A DNA stretch of 21,578 nucleotides from Phlegmacium glaucopus (Eukaryota > Basidiomycota > Agaricomycetes > Agaricales > Cortinariaceae): positions 376,362-397,939 of the forward strand of contig MU130497.1 of NCBI GenBank assembly GCA_015039465.1, in the 5' to 3' direction. Below are positions 1-9,236 of the stretch, one piece after another. The stretch's first letter is position 1. Each line of letters opens with the position of its first letter. Under the pieces are notes generated by a model. That model was not told the origin of the DNA, did not search any database, and worked only from the letters and a program-made list of their open reading frames with translations. Position numbers and translations under genes: made by a program.

Positions 1-76
1 TGTGTTTTGGAAGTTTTAGAACGAGTTAGCTTATCAATTGCTGTGCGCGGTTGCGAAAGAGCTCATGCTCTCATTT
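1..76. other. Flank of left LTR, possible interior of a retrotransposon
   Basis: This short edge segment adjoins the 3' end of the minus-strand LTR at 77-636. If that LTR is the 5' LTR of an element running off the left edge, this is where a primer-binding site and leader would lie. On the minus strand it begins AAATGAGAGCATGAGC, only loosely like the common initiator-Met primer-binding motif. I see no gene here. The assignment is inference. Confidence 0.25.
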
Positions 77-636
77 TGTTAAGTCTAGAAAAAGGAAGTC
101 ACATCGGAGTTACTCCGGAACAGTAAGCGGAAAGGACGTTGGCCTCAGCGTGTGTGCTGTGCCGCCCAGCTCCTAAGGTGTCCTGATTTCGGAACGGAAG
201 AAGAAGTAATAAGACGGAAGACCTCAGTGACTTAGAGGACGAACAAGAGGAGGAAACAAAGTTGATATTCGAACTGAGGGAAAACATACAAGTTCGAGTA
301 CTTTAAATATAAAAGGAATTGCAACCAAAATATAGAATATAAATATAAGTGCTGCGTTCTGCTCCCGGAAAAGGTCCTGCATTCTTGGGTGAATAATCCA
401 TGGCTGGTGTGCTGACTGATAGTGGGAAAGTGATGACAAAGGAATAGTTGTTATGATGAAGGTGTGGTAAGGTGTTTGGGATATCGTCAGAAGAGTCGGA
501 GTGATACGGAGAAGTCTTGGAGTCAGACGTAAGAGGAGTAGAGTCGGAGACAAGGGAAAGTACTGGAACGGAGTACGGACTACCGGAAACAACTCCGTCG
601 GAGTCGGACCGGAGTAACGTGTGATGGAATGTAACA
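77..636 (-). repeat. LTR (minus orientation), no matching target duplication
   Basis: Read on the minus strand, this 560-bp segment starts TGTTACATTCC and ends TTAACA. It is a close relative of the LTR at 1900-2479 in inverted orientation. The similarity is strong through the first half, with a TATATTTAA-type box, and weaker at the 3' end, where the right copy has extra GACTCCGT repeats. The 5-mers next to it (CATTT at 72-76, GGTGT at 637-641) do not match. It is therefore not a simple solo LTR. It may be one LTR of an element extending left, or a product of recombination or rearrangement. Open reading frames inside it are LTR shadows. Confidence 0.85.
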
Positions 637-764
637 GGTGTATGCAAGGTGTAGGATGGTGTGATGCAGTATGGATATGATTGTAGATATAAGTGAAAGT
701 AAACATACTAAGCATACTAGAGGCGGACACAATGAGTGTCCCCTAACACATGCTGCTCAGAAAG

Positions 765-985
765 CTGCAGATATTCATGGGCAGAGCATCAGGAAAAATG
801 ACTTCTGCCCTAGGCTGTCCTGAAATGTCCTGGGGTGCCCCAGGCAGCTCAGGGCACTCAGGTCAAGAGGTCGCCCTGGGGTGCAAGTTACCTATGTATA
901 AAAAATCTTAGGCTGTCCTGTGGCAACCTGTGGCAACCTGAGAGCATCCTGAGGCAACCTGAGAGTGTCCTGAGGCAGTCTTAGT
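765..985. repeat. Degenerate TGTCCTG / GGCAACCTG tandem repeats
   Basis: Words such as CTGTCCTG, TGTCCTGGGG, GTGGCAACCTG, GAGGCAACCTG and GAGTGTCCTGAGG recur in loose tandem, with a basic period near 10-12 bp. The same TGTCCTG vocabulary reappears at 2815-2975 beyond the right LTR, so the two stretches probably belong to one repeat family. No coding potential is visible. Confidence 0.7.
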
Positions 986-1048
986 CCCTTTGGATCTGAT
1001 GCTAGAAAACATATATAAACCAGATATTTGAATGGTCTCACACAACAG

Positions 1049-1068
1049 AATAATAATAATAATAATAA
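1049..1068. repeat. (TAA)n microsatellite
   Basis: This is a run of about six TAA units in AT-rich DNA between the two LTRs. Less regular TAATAATAA tracts follow near 1107-1120. Confidence 0.9.
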
Positions 1069-1899
1069 AATTATATTCAATTATTCTAAACATCATATAT
1101 ACTAGTAATAAAATAATAATAAAATAGTGATACATAAATATACTAGTACATACATAATACTGGGGAAGTAAGAAATATGAAAACAAAATTGTGGGTGGTT
1201 TATATATCCTTTGGATGGCGCACAGACCATTGGTCACATGATCACAGATAAGCATGATTTCAAGCATATGGTGCTGGGTCAGGGTAGATTACATAAATTC
1301 CAAAAAAGGAAATTTTTTAAAGATGGTAGAGTATTGTTTTAGGACCCTCAATATGTTTTAATTATATTAATAGCAGCTCTCCTTATTGAGAAAACTGCAA
1401 AATACTTTCCTGGATGCTGATGTACCTGCGGTGAGGACAGACCACAAGTAGTACATAGTTCGTGGGGTTGATGTAGTTCTCTTCAGTAGGTGATAGTGAG
1501 GTTTTATGAGGTGCGAAGGTTTGCTTTGAAGTGTGAGATAATGCGCAGAAAAAGCGAAGTTTGCAGGATGATTTTGAAGGAGTGCAAGAGTAGCTTAGTA
1601 CAACATTCCAAAGGTGGGATCAAAACTGTGGTAATTCATCTGTTCTCCTCTGTTACTTCCCCTTACTTGCTACTGCTAATAATATAGTAACTAGCAAATA
1701 GCTAAGTGCGGAAAGGTGAAACAGACATGTAAAATGTGGATTAAAGTGGAGTCACATGGATCTGGTAATTTGGTAATGAAACATAGGAGATAAAGCCAAA
1801 CAAAGGGAGACAAGATAAAAATAAAGGTGATGAGTAATACAGTCACCTGAGTGACCTTTGTTGGAGTTGTGTTTAAAGATTGCAAGAACAGCTGGTAAC

Positions 1900-2479
1900 T
1901 GTTACATTCCGTCACACGTTACTCCGGTCCGACTCCGACGGAGTTGTTTCCGGTAGTCCGTACTCCGTTCCAGTACTTTCCCTTGTCTCCGACTCTACTC
2001 CTCCTACGTCCGACTCCGAGACTTCTCCGTATCATTCCGACTCTTCCGACGATATCCCAAACCCCTTACCACACCTTTGTCATAACAACTATTTCTTTGT
2101 CATCACTTTCCCACCATCAGTCAGCACACCAGCTATGGATTATTCACCCCAAGAATGCAGGACCTTCCGGGAGCAGAACGCAGCATTTATATTTATATTT
2201 TATATTTCGGATGCTATTCCTTTTATATTTAAGTACTCGAAACTTGTATGTTTTCCTCAGTTCGAATATCGACTTAGTTTCCCACTCTTGGTCTTCCTCT
2301 AAGTTCTCTGCAACTTCCGGTTCCGCTCCGCTCCGTCTTACTCCGAAATCTAGGACACGAAGGTTCTGGGTAGCACAGCACATAAGCTGAGGCTAAGTCC
2401 TATCCTTTCCGTGACTCCGTTCCGTGACTCCGTCTGTGACTCCGTCCGAAACTCCGGAACAGAGTTCTCGAACTTAACA
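1900..2479 (+). repeat. Solo LTR with 5-bp target duplication GTAAC
   Basis: This 580-bp segment begins TGTTACATTCC and ends AACTTAACA, so the termini form the imperfect inverted repeat TGTTA/TAACA typical of LTRs. It is flanked directly by GTAAC at 1895-1899 and GTAAC at 2480-2484. No retrotransposon interior lies on either side, so this is a solo LTR left after recombination between the two LTRs of a full element. Inside are a TATA-like TTTATATTTAAGT near 2221-2235 and repeated GACTCCGT words near 2411-2445. Whether the parent was Ty3 or Ty1 type cannot be told from the LTR alone. Confidence 0.93.
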
Positions 2480-2504
2480 GTAACTGCGAATGATAATGTG
2501 AATG

Positions 2505-2655
2505 TTTGTGATGACTGCAAGTATCTGCGATGATCTGCCAGTATTCTGCGATGATCTGCGAGTATCTGCAATAATCTGCGATGATGTGCGATGACCTGCA
2601 ATGATCTGCAAGTATCTGCAATGATATGTGAGCATCTGCAAGTATACTGCAAAGG
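2505..2655. repeat. Minisatellite of TGCGATGATC-like units
   Basis: A degenerate tandem array in which CTGCGATGAT, CTGCAAGTAT, CTGCAATGAT and similar 10-13 bp words alternate for about 150 bp, starting just after the solo LTR. Open frames across it are translations of the repeat and are not proposed as genes. Confidence 0.8.
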
Positions 2656-2814
2656 TTGTGAAACTGCGAAAATGGTGTGTTTACATTCCTAGACGTCTCC
2701 TGGGTCCTATCAATGCAGCCGTTAAAGATTTTCTAGCAAAATTCATAAATTCTAAGGGACTCCCAGGGCCTCCTGATGTGATTTAATCCAGATGGTCAAT
2801 GCACCAGGATACAC

Positions 2815-3010
2815 TAAAGGTGTCCTGAGAAAATGGGTGACACTCAAAACTTTATCTATGCTGTCCTAGGTTGTCCTGAGGTGTCCTTGGATAAGTGTGT
2901 AACACTCAAATTTTACCTGTGCTGCTCTAGGATGTCCTGGGGTGTCCTGGGGTGTCCTGAGATGTCCTGAGTAGTGATGTGATACTAATAAATTACCCAA
3001 GGCTACCTAG
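2815..3010. repeat. Higher-order repeat containing TGTCCTG tracts
   Basis: Two to three longer units can be seen. Each starts with a GTGACACTCAAA- or GTGTAACACTCAAA-like block (about 2836 and 2897, and a weaker one near 2975), followed by an AT-rich patch and then a run of TGTCCTGGG/TGTCCTGAG words. The unit length is therefore roughly 60-80 bp, with an inner period near 10 bp. It matches the vocabulary of the repeat at 765-985. Confidence 0.65.
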
Positions 3011-3030
3011 GGCCAAAATCATTTTTCCTG

Positions 3031-3816
3031 ATGAGGGCTGAGGATGACTGGTCACTCCATTCTTCTCCCATGTTATTTTCTACTGACACTGAGTTAATAG
3101 CCACCAGGAATGGCAACACAGCAATGGCTTGTCCAGGTCCTCAAGCCCAGGCACTGACAGACACACTCAGGGGTCTGATACACTACCAGGTGAGTATCAA
3201 GGAGTTGACTGAGGCCACCATGACCATGACTGGCACCCTATGTCATCAACAAACCACAGGCATTGTGAAGACATATGACTTCACAACAGAAATCCACAAT
3301 ACGGCAATACACCTAGTTCACCACTGGTGGATTGCCAAAATGTTCCACCTCATTTCCACCATTTTTTTTGAACAGTATCTACCTGGCACCAGAGCCATTC
3401 ACCAATGGCGATGCAGCCCCATCATTCCCACTCCCCTCCTGCTCGCTATCACCAGTCATCTCCAATCCAACCACCTCATCACAGGGGTGAGTTTTCTTGC
3501 CATGGTCAACATTCTCCTTGTCATGCTCAAGACTCCTCTCAATGTGATTGGTTGTCAGGCTCTAAACAAACTTCATATTCCCCATCCAACTCAGAGTCTC
3601 CTCCCCCTCACAATCATGGCAGGGGATAATACCACTAGTATATATACATTCGGTTCTCCTCTGCTGTGGCTGCCACTGTATTTATCCCCTGCCTCCTGCT
3701 GTTCCAAACAATTTCATTCTCTGCTGATGCTGCTCTATCATATCCTCATCACCAAACTTTCTGTATTTGACTCATCCTGCTGTATCATACTTTTGTGTCA
3801 GTGTAACATGTTTTAA
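3031..3816 (+). pseudogene. Hypothetical coding remnant, frame appears to switch
   Basis: An open frame of 261 codons starts at 3031 but looks natural only in its first part, which contains a segment around PGPQAQALTDTLRGL. From about 3325 a different frame reads better: it runs through YLAPEPFTNGDAAPSFPLP and reaches a GTGAGT splice-donor-like site near 3487. Downstream (3405-3629) a third frame encodes H/P/S-rich sequence. Another GTGAGT lies at 3190. I read this as a decayed or intron-containing gene, possibly of retroelement origin, and not as a 261-residue protein. A poly(A) signal follows at 3963. I do not recognise the family. Confidence 0.4.
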
Positions 3817-4341
3817 CTTTTCCCTGCTGTTAAAAAAACTTGTTTGATATACTTGGATATGATTTAACTGATATGCACAATTAACCTGTTTTGCTCGCAA
3901 AGGTCCTGTGTGTGCCTACACATTGTATTAAGTTGTATAACTTTGTAGGCCTTTCGTTGCTCAATAAACTTACAACAGCCCAGAAAACTTTACCTACTTT
4001 GTAATGCTGTTCAAAGTTAGTACAGCTATATATTGTCCGAAAAGTTACCTAACTGTGTAATGTTGTGAAACCTCTTGGTAGAATCCTACAAAAAATTAAC
4101 AATTCATTGTTTCAATGTCATCTATGAGATAATTATAGTGGGTCAGGAACTTTTTCTACATTTTGTGCTATGTTGACAATATTTTGCAAACTTTCATAAA
4201 CTTATGTCTGGTCGGGTTTGCTGATGATGTTCTGCTTCTATTAGAAGTATGTCTTTCTTTCATTTTCTGTGTTCAAAATTGAAAATGAAGATAAATGAGG
4301 TACAGTACAAAATACTTGTATACTTTGATGATTGGGCCACT
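3817..4341. other. AT-rich intergenic stretch
   Basis: Between the remnant at 3031-3816 and the NLR stop codon I see no gene. The first part contains the AATAAA at 3963-3968. The rest is AT-rich and would carry the 3' untranslated region of the minus-strand NLR. No exact AATAAA is seen on the minus strand near the NLR end. Confidence 0.6.
3963..3968 (+). terminator. Poly(A) signal AATAAA
   Basis: A canonical AATAAA lies about 150 bp past the end of the plus-strand remnant at 3031-3816. It suggests that a transcript once ended here. Confidence 0.45.
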
Positions 4342-7098
4342 TCAGTCTCTTCCTAATTTCTTCTGTATATTGATAACTTCAATTTTCAGCTGCTCTGCAT
4401 CATTCTGCCTGCCCTGAAGATGGTATGTGATTGCTAAATTTGCCATGCTGTTGAGGGTGTCTGGATGTTCTGCACCAAGCAGCTGCTTTCTCATGTCCAT
4501 AACTTGAACCTCCAGTTGCTCCGCCTCATTCCACCTTCCCTGATTGCAGTATGTGTGTGCTATATTTGCCATACTGGTGAGGGTGTTTGGATGTTCTGCA
4601 CCAAGCAGCCTCTTTGTCATGTCCATAACTTGAACCTGCAGTTGCTCTGCCTCATTCCACCTTCCCTGATGCCTGTATGTGCTTGCTAGATTTGCCATAC
4701 TGGTGAGGGTGTCTGGATGTTCTGCACCAAGCAGCTTCTTTCTCATGTCCATAACTTGAACCTGCAGTTGCTCTGCCTCATTCCACCTTCCCTGATGCCT
4801 GTATGTGCTTGCTAGATTTGCCATACTGGTGAGGGTGTCTGGATGTTCTGCACCAAGCAGCTTCTTTCTCATGTCCATAACTTGAACCTCCAGTTGCTCT
4901 GCCTCATTCCACCTTCCCTGATTCCAGTATGTGCTTGCTAGATTTGCCATACTGGTGAGGGTGTCTGGATGTTCTGCACCAAGCAGCTTCTTTCTCATGT
5001 CCATAACTTGAACCTCCAGTTGCTCTGCCTCATTCCACCTTCCCTGTTTCCAGTATGTGTTTGCTAGATTTGCCATACTGATGAGGGTGTTTGGATGTTC
5101 TGCACCAAGCAGCTTCTTTCTCATGTCCATAACTTGAACCTCCAGTTGCTCTGCCTCATTCCACCTTCCCTGATGCCTGTATGTGCTTGCTATATTTCCC
5201 ATACTGGTGAGGGTGTTTGGATGTTCTGCACCAAGCACCTTCTTTCTCATGTCCATAACTTGAACCTCCAGCTGCTCTGCATTGTCCCAGTCTCCATTCT
5301 CCCACATTACTAGTGCAAATTTGGTCCATTTATCATCATAGTACTGCTTGATAAGTCCTACCTCCCTTCCATGTAATTCATTTGCCTTAATGTGTGGAAA
5401 AATCAACCGTCGCAGTGCATAATCCTCACTTTCAAATCTCCATGGAATTGCACATGACAAGATTATGCTTCCCATCTCACACATTCTTTGCTGCTCAGCC
5501 TTTAACATTCTCTCCCCACTCCAGTAGTGCACCAGAGGATGAACAGATAACATTTTAGATGATTGGCCTCTTTTTATCAAGGAGAAAGAGAGGAGAACAC
5601 TAACTCCTTGTCCAAAGATGAAGTCATCCCAGTGACCATCATTGTCCAAGCTAAGCAGAGTATGATCTAGTAATGTGACTGCCTGAGGCAACTTTTGAGC
5701 TATGTCACTATCAACAACATGTTTCATGGCCTCCTCAGCAGCAGATTGGAATATCTCTTTAGAAATATTGCTATGATGATAGAAAGCACATATTTGAAGA
5801 ATTAGGATTGCAGCCTGTGCAGCCTGTGCATCTCCAGCACTGGAATGTCCACCAGCCCTCCTTTCTATCTCTTTGAAAGAAAGCTCCCAAGTCCCATACA
5901 CTGTTCTATCAGCATTATCAAACACAATCAACCATTCTTCTTTGAGAGAAGATATCCACTGAAGGACAGACTCAACTGAGCCACCCACACCAGAATCTTG
6001 TGCAGCAGGAAGGGTAGATATACCCTTGAGAGACATTTTCATGCTCTCCTGAGAGGAGGCATCAATCCAGAACACATGTGAAAAACTAACAAGAAATGAA
6101 TCTAATGTTGTGAATGGCAAATTAAGAACCCTTACTGGTCAGACATTTCCTCTATGAACTTGAGAGAAATCTGGGTCTTGCCAATCCCTCCCAGTCCCCA
6201 GAGGAGACATGAGCACCTTGGCATCAGTCTACTTGTATTATGATGAACAAAAATCGTCCAAAGTTTATCAAGTACATCTTGCCGTCCAGTAAAGATTGGA
6301 CTGGAGTTAGGTTTTTGAGTCACAAGGATATTTATCTGCCTTTCACCACTGTTGGCAGGCAGACTAATGTTCTGTATGTACAATTATTGCTGGATTATAC
6401 CCACAACCAATGAGAAAGACTCACGAAAGTGCCGCCAGTGATGAGGATATTCTGGGCATTCGCAAAGACACCCAAGACAGATTGTTGAGCCTGCTGATCA
6501 TTAGCGAAAGCCGAGAACACCTGGTGTAAGCAACTCACAGAGGGATTTTGTTCGGATTCAGTGGATCTCAAGTTAGCTTGCATTACGGCATCAGACGAGG
6601 AGGGCGAATTTCCTTCTGGACGGGCTACAGGTGTAACCGCCAAAGTGGAAACCGAAGTGGAGACTTGAAGTTCATGCGTAGTCTGATCGACGATGAGGAT
6701 TGCCAGTGAGTAATTATGGATGTGATGGGGTAAGTTGAACACTCACATGAACGCCCGTGTCTGGAACGCTTATAGGAGCAAGATCATCCAGTACCAGAAC
6801 AGAAGCCGAAGTAGAGACTGGGAGGTCATGGGCAATCTGGTGGATGACGATGATTAGATACTTGAGGATACGATGGGCGAAGTTGAACGCTCACAGTAAC
6901 ACTAGCGACTTGAATAACTTGTGCGCTTGCAGCAGCAGCGCTAGCGGGAACGGATGGCATGGGGTGAGCGGTGCTTGTTATGGTTGTCGATGTCGAAGTT
7001 GCTGGTTTAGGGCTTGAACCCAGAGCAGCATCGTTGACGGTCAGAGATGAAGATTTCGGTTTCTTGGGCTTGACAATTTTCTTGAAAATGCGCTTCAT
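4342..7098 (-). CDS. NB-ARC/TPR NOD-like receptor, five exons, 843 aa
   Basis: A STAND-type signalling ATPase of the fungal NLR class, thought to sense non-self or stress by nucleotide-driven assembly. Minus-strand exons: 7098-6895, 6836-6747, 6682-6425, 6371-6136 and 6085-4342. All junctions are GT-AG and phases agree, giving 844 codons with stop. The start MKRIFKKIV is basic; residues 30-170 are S/T/A-rich. Then come FTGRQDVL, the P-loop GLGGIGKT (243-250), FWID, and a Walker B-like WLIVFDNAD ending at 322. The next residues are RTVYGTWELSF, normally about a hundred residues further on in relatives, so much of the ARC region is missing. A helical region with SVHPLVHYW precedes TPR units (526-843). 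No N-terminal effector domain is recognisable. Family placement is firm; ATP switching is doubtful. Confidence 0.88.
4345..5298 (-). repeat. Array of 126-bp TPR-coding units (7 full, 1 partial)
   Basis: Within the NLR the last exon holds tandem 42-residue units of the kinesin-light-chain type, with a consensus around QGRWNEAEQLEVQVMDM and LLGAEHPDTLTSMANLA. On the minus strand the units start at 5298, 5172, 5046, 4920, 4794, 4668 and 4542. A diverged partial unit (4416-4345) ends the protein. Inner units differ by only a few bases, while the first and last are more worn. The variable positions are concentrated at the unit joints (RH, WK, WN, CN, HL) and at E/Q after EQL. Confidence 0.95.
6425..6894 (-). 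repeat. Duplicated intron-exon cassette in the NLR 5' part
   Basis: Intron 1 plus exon 2 (from 6894) resembles intron 2 plus the start of exon 3 (from 6746). Both introns begin GTGAG[C/T]GTTCAACTT and then have CCCATC. Both following exons encode a related segment, AHDLPVSTSAS versus THELQVSTSVS. Exon starts are 154 bp apart. This is a tandem duplication that included its intron and kept phase 0. Confidence 0.75.
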
Positions 7099-7499
7099 AC
7101 TGTTGAATTATGATAAGTGGGTGGTGAGTACTTGAGCGGTGAATGTGGTCGATAAGAAAGAAGCGCCTGATTACATAACCAGCAGCTCAACAATGGTTAC
7201 CGAGTACAACTTGTACGCGTCATCCCCCATTTATATGGAGTCCAGAGGCAGCATACTCACATCACTTATTCTGACCGGCAGTGCTTGGACCAATCTTCTA
7301 TCCAGTGCTTCCTCCTCATCTGTATTGCGACAACATCGTGATCACCACTCAGAGTACCTTGGCCATCGGACGAAACTCGAGTTTTTCGCCTCTCCACCTC
7401 CGAGTGCAAACCTGCCTCTCGTCCCCCGTCTCTCAGTGGTACATATATTAATAAAAAAGAAGAAACCTTGATTGACTACCTCTCTTTTTAAATTCGCAG
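7099..7499. other. NLR 5' flank and entry to the neighbouring pseudogene
   Basis: This stretch contains the presumed NLR promoter (minus strand). On the plus strand it has an S-rich open frame (7139-7471) with no family resemblance. A pyrimidine-rich tract ending in CGCAG at 7495-7499 looks like the acceptor feeding the next remnant. No separate gene is supported. Confidence 0.45.
7230..7235 (-). promoter_or_regulatory. TATA-like box upstream of the NLR
   Basis: On the minus strand CATATAAATG lies about 135 bp upstream of the NLR start codon at 7098. Its spacing is reasonable for a core promoter. This is a motif match only. Confidence 0.35.
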
Positions 7500-9230
7500 C
7501 TTCCACGCGAAGAACTATGCGCAAAGGTCCGCGTTCTCGAAGCCCAGTATACCACGCGAAACTCATCTGAGACCTCGAAGAACGTCACGCTGAATTCGAA
7601 TTTTTCTTGCCTAAGCTTCAAGCCAAACTCAGAAAACTCCGAGACAAGCTCACTGGTGCAAATCGCAAATAACCAGATGCAGCTATCGCAACTCGCCGAA
7701 AACCGCTTTGTTGACGCATAACAAAAACTGGAAATGTTAGCTCAGGAAGTTGCGAGATTTGCGCGGGAGAGGAGGGCACGGTCGGTTGGGGCAGAGTTGA
7801 ATGAAGAAATTGTCTGTGGCGAGAAACAACATGAACGATTCAAGGAGACTCTCATGGTGACATTTCTCATACCGATCGTTATTCCACTCTCTAACATTCT
7901 TTGGTTCTCAGGTTGCGAGACCCGACGCAAGAAACGGATCAAGAACATCGTGAACGGATATCTGGAATGTAAACAGGATGTTGCCACTGTTGAGAAACTT
8001 GAAGGTATGTTCTCCATCCCTCTCCTGATTCATCGAAGATGTGAACTGATGCCTTGCATCATTAAAAGCATCTTACGAAGACACTCTTATTCACGACTTT
8101 GAAATCGAATGACTCAAGGACTGACTGGATGATGTACTTGATTCCGTAAGACATGATCATGCGATTGACTGAATGGGACTTCATGCCTGGCAAGGTATAT
8201 CTTCCGTTCCTAACATCGCAATTCATTCCTTATTATTTTTGCGTATAGAACGCCAACTACCATTGAAGATCTTGAAGCTCTCAACTATAACTCTCCGATG
8301 AAAATTATATAGAAACAGAGAAACAACTTTACGAAAACCTTGGTATTCAGGACCAACTTTCGAAGAATGAAGCTCTCGAAGAGTCCTTCATGTCAAGATT
8401 TTGACAACACTATCAGCCAATTCCGTCGTTATGCAGTTACAGCTGTACGCTCTCTTCTACCTCAGCCATTGTCAATGCTTCGGCGACATCTCAAATTGCT
8501 GCTATAATGTCCCTCGATCTCAAGCTATAATCCTCCGCCATGAAGGATCTAGCGCCCGCGAAATATTGATGTTGAGCTGAGTTTGGAGGCAAAGCAGTCG
8601 ATGATTTGTCCAGGTTTGCGTGCTTTCTTTTTTTTTGCTTTCCATATCCCGTATCCTGATGTCCTATCTGTAGATAGCGATGTTGCAGACACCTACCTAT
8701 TCTTCGGCTACTTGGCATCTAAAGCAGATTTGATTAACCAACGTAGTAGCTCTGCATGTCTCCCTTTTGCGAGGTCTACTCGAACCAATCTACTTGGGTC
8801 GCCAAACAAGAAAAAATGGAATATGTTGAAAAAGAATAGCGGCCCGTGGATCATAACGAACTTGACGACTTTCCTTCTATACCATGGATGGGCATGTCTG
8901 TCTGCCCTCCGAGCCTTAGCACCTGAATTTTACGACAACATTCCCTCACATCCATCCTTGCCAATGGTTATTGTCAACTTCATTCGCGATAAGGAAGTGG
9001 GCAAGTTTGAGTGGGCAAAGAGGCTTGTTAACAATGGCCCGGCCAGACATGTGCATTTGCTAGGGAAGACTATGAAGTGCAGTGGAGATTTTAGCGTTCT
9101 CCAAGGTGGCGGTAGCGGGAATTCGGAGACTGAATCTAGATGATATCCTGCTTCCGTTTCGATCGACCCTTAGTGCGTCCATTGGCATTAAATATGAACA
9201 AGCCAAACATGATATGACGTTGTAAGCCAG
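7500..9230 (+). pseudogene. Decayed multi-exon gene, coiled-coil N-terminal part
   Basis: Protein-like sequence continues for about 1.7 kb but jumps between frames and is cut by stops. An acceptor at 7499 leads into LPREELCAKVRVLEAQY. Another frame then gives a coiled coil (DLEERHAEFEF, KLQAKLRKLRDKL), and the first frame resumes with RFARERRARSVGAELNEE. Intron-like segments follow: GTGACATT...CTCAG (near 7857-7912), GTATGTTC...AAAAG (8005-8071) and GTATATCT...TATAG (8195-8248). The exon from about 8072 reads ASYEDTLIHDFEIE and is stopped by TGA three times. Further pieces end near 9230 with LDDILLPFRSTLSA. The family is not recognised. It cannot make a full protein as it stands. Confidence 0.7.
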
Positions 9231-9236
9231 AATATT

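Larger units (their letters stand above)
637..1899. other. Non-coding spacer between the inverted LTRs
   Basis: I see no credible gene in this 1.26-kb stretch. It holds CCTG-rich degenerate repeats (about 765-985), a TAA microsatellite (1049-1068) and otherwise AT-rich unique sequence. Short open frames on both strands have no recognisable motif, no splice structure and low-complexity composition. Confidence 0.6.

Noticed and set aside
224..730. Minus-strand open frames (168 and 114 codons) in the left LTR, and matching plus-strand frames at 1880-2390
   Set aside because: They are the same LTR sequence read in two orientations. Composition is S/P/T-rich simple sequence, and no coding family is recognisable.
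2350..2652. Open frames of 73-100 codons rich in H/I/A/D repeats
   Set aside because: They are translations of the TGCGATGATC-type minisatellite and the end of the LTR.
4345..5298. Regular 126-bp repeats as a possible CRISPR-like array
   Set aside because: The units are contiguous with no spacers, keep one frame and encode TPRs; the genome is eukaryotic.
4465..5313. Plus-strand frames with repeated MFCTKQLLSHVHNLNLQLL
   Set aside because: Antisense shadow of the TPR units of the minus-strand NLR.
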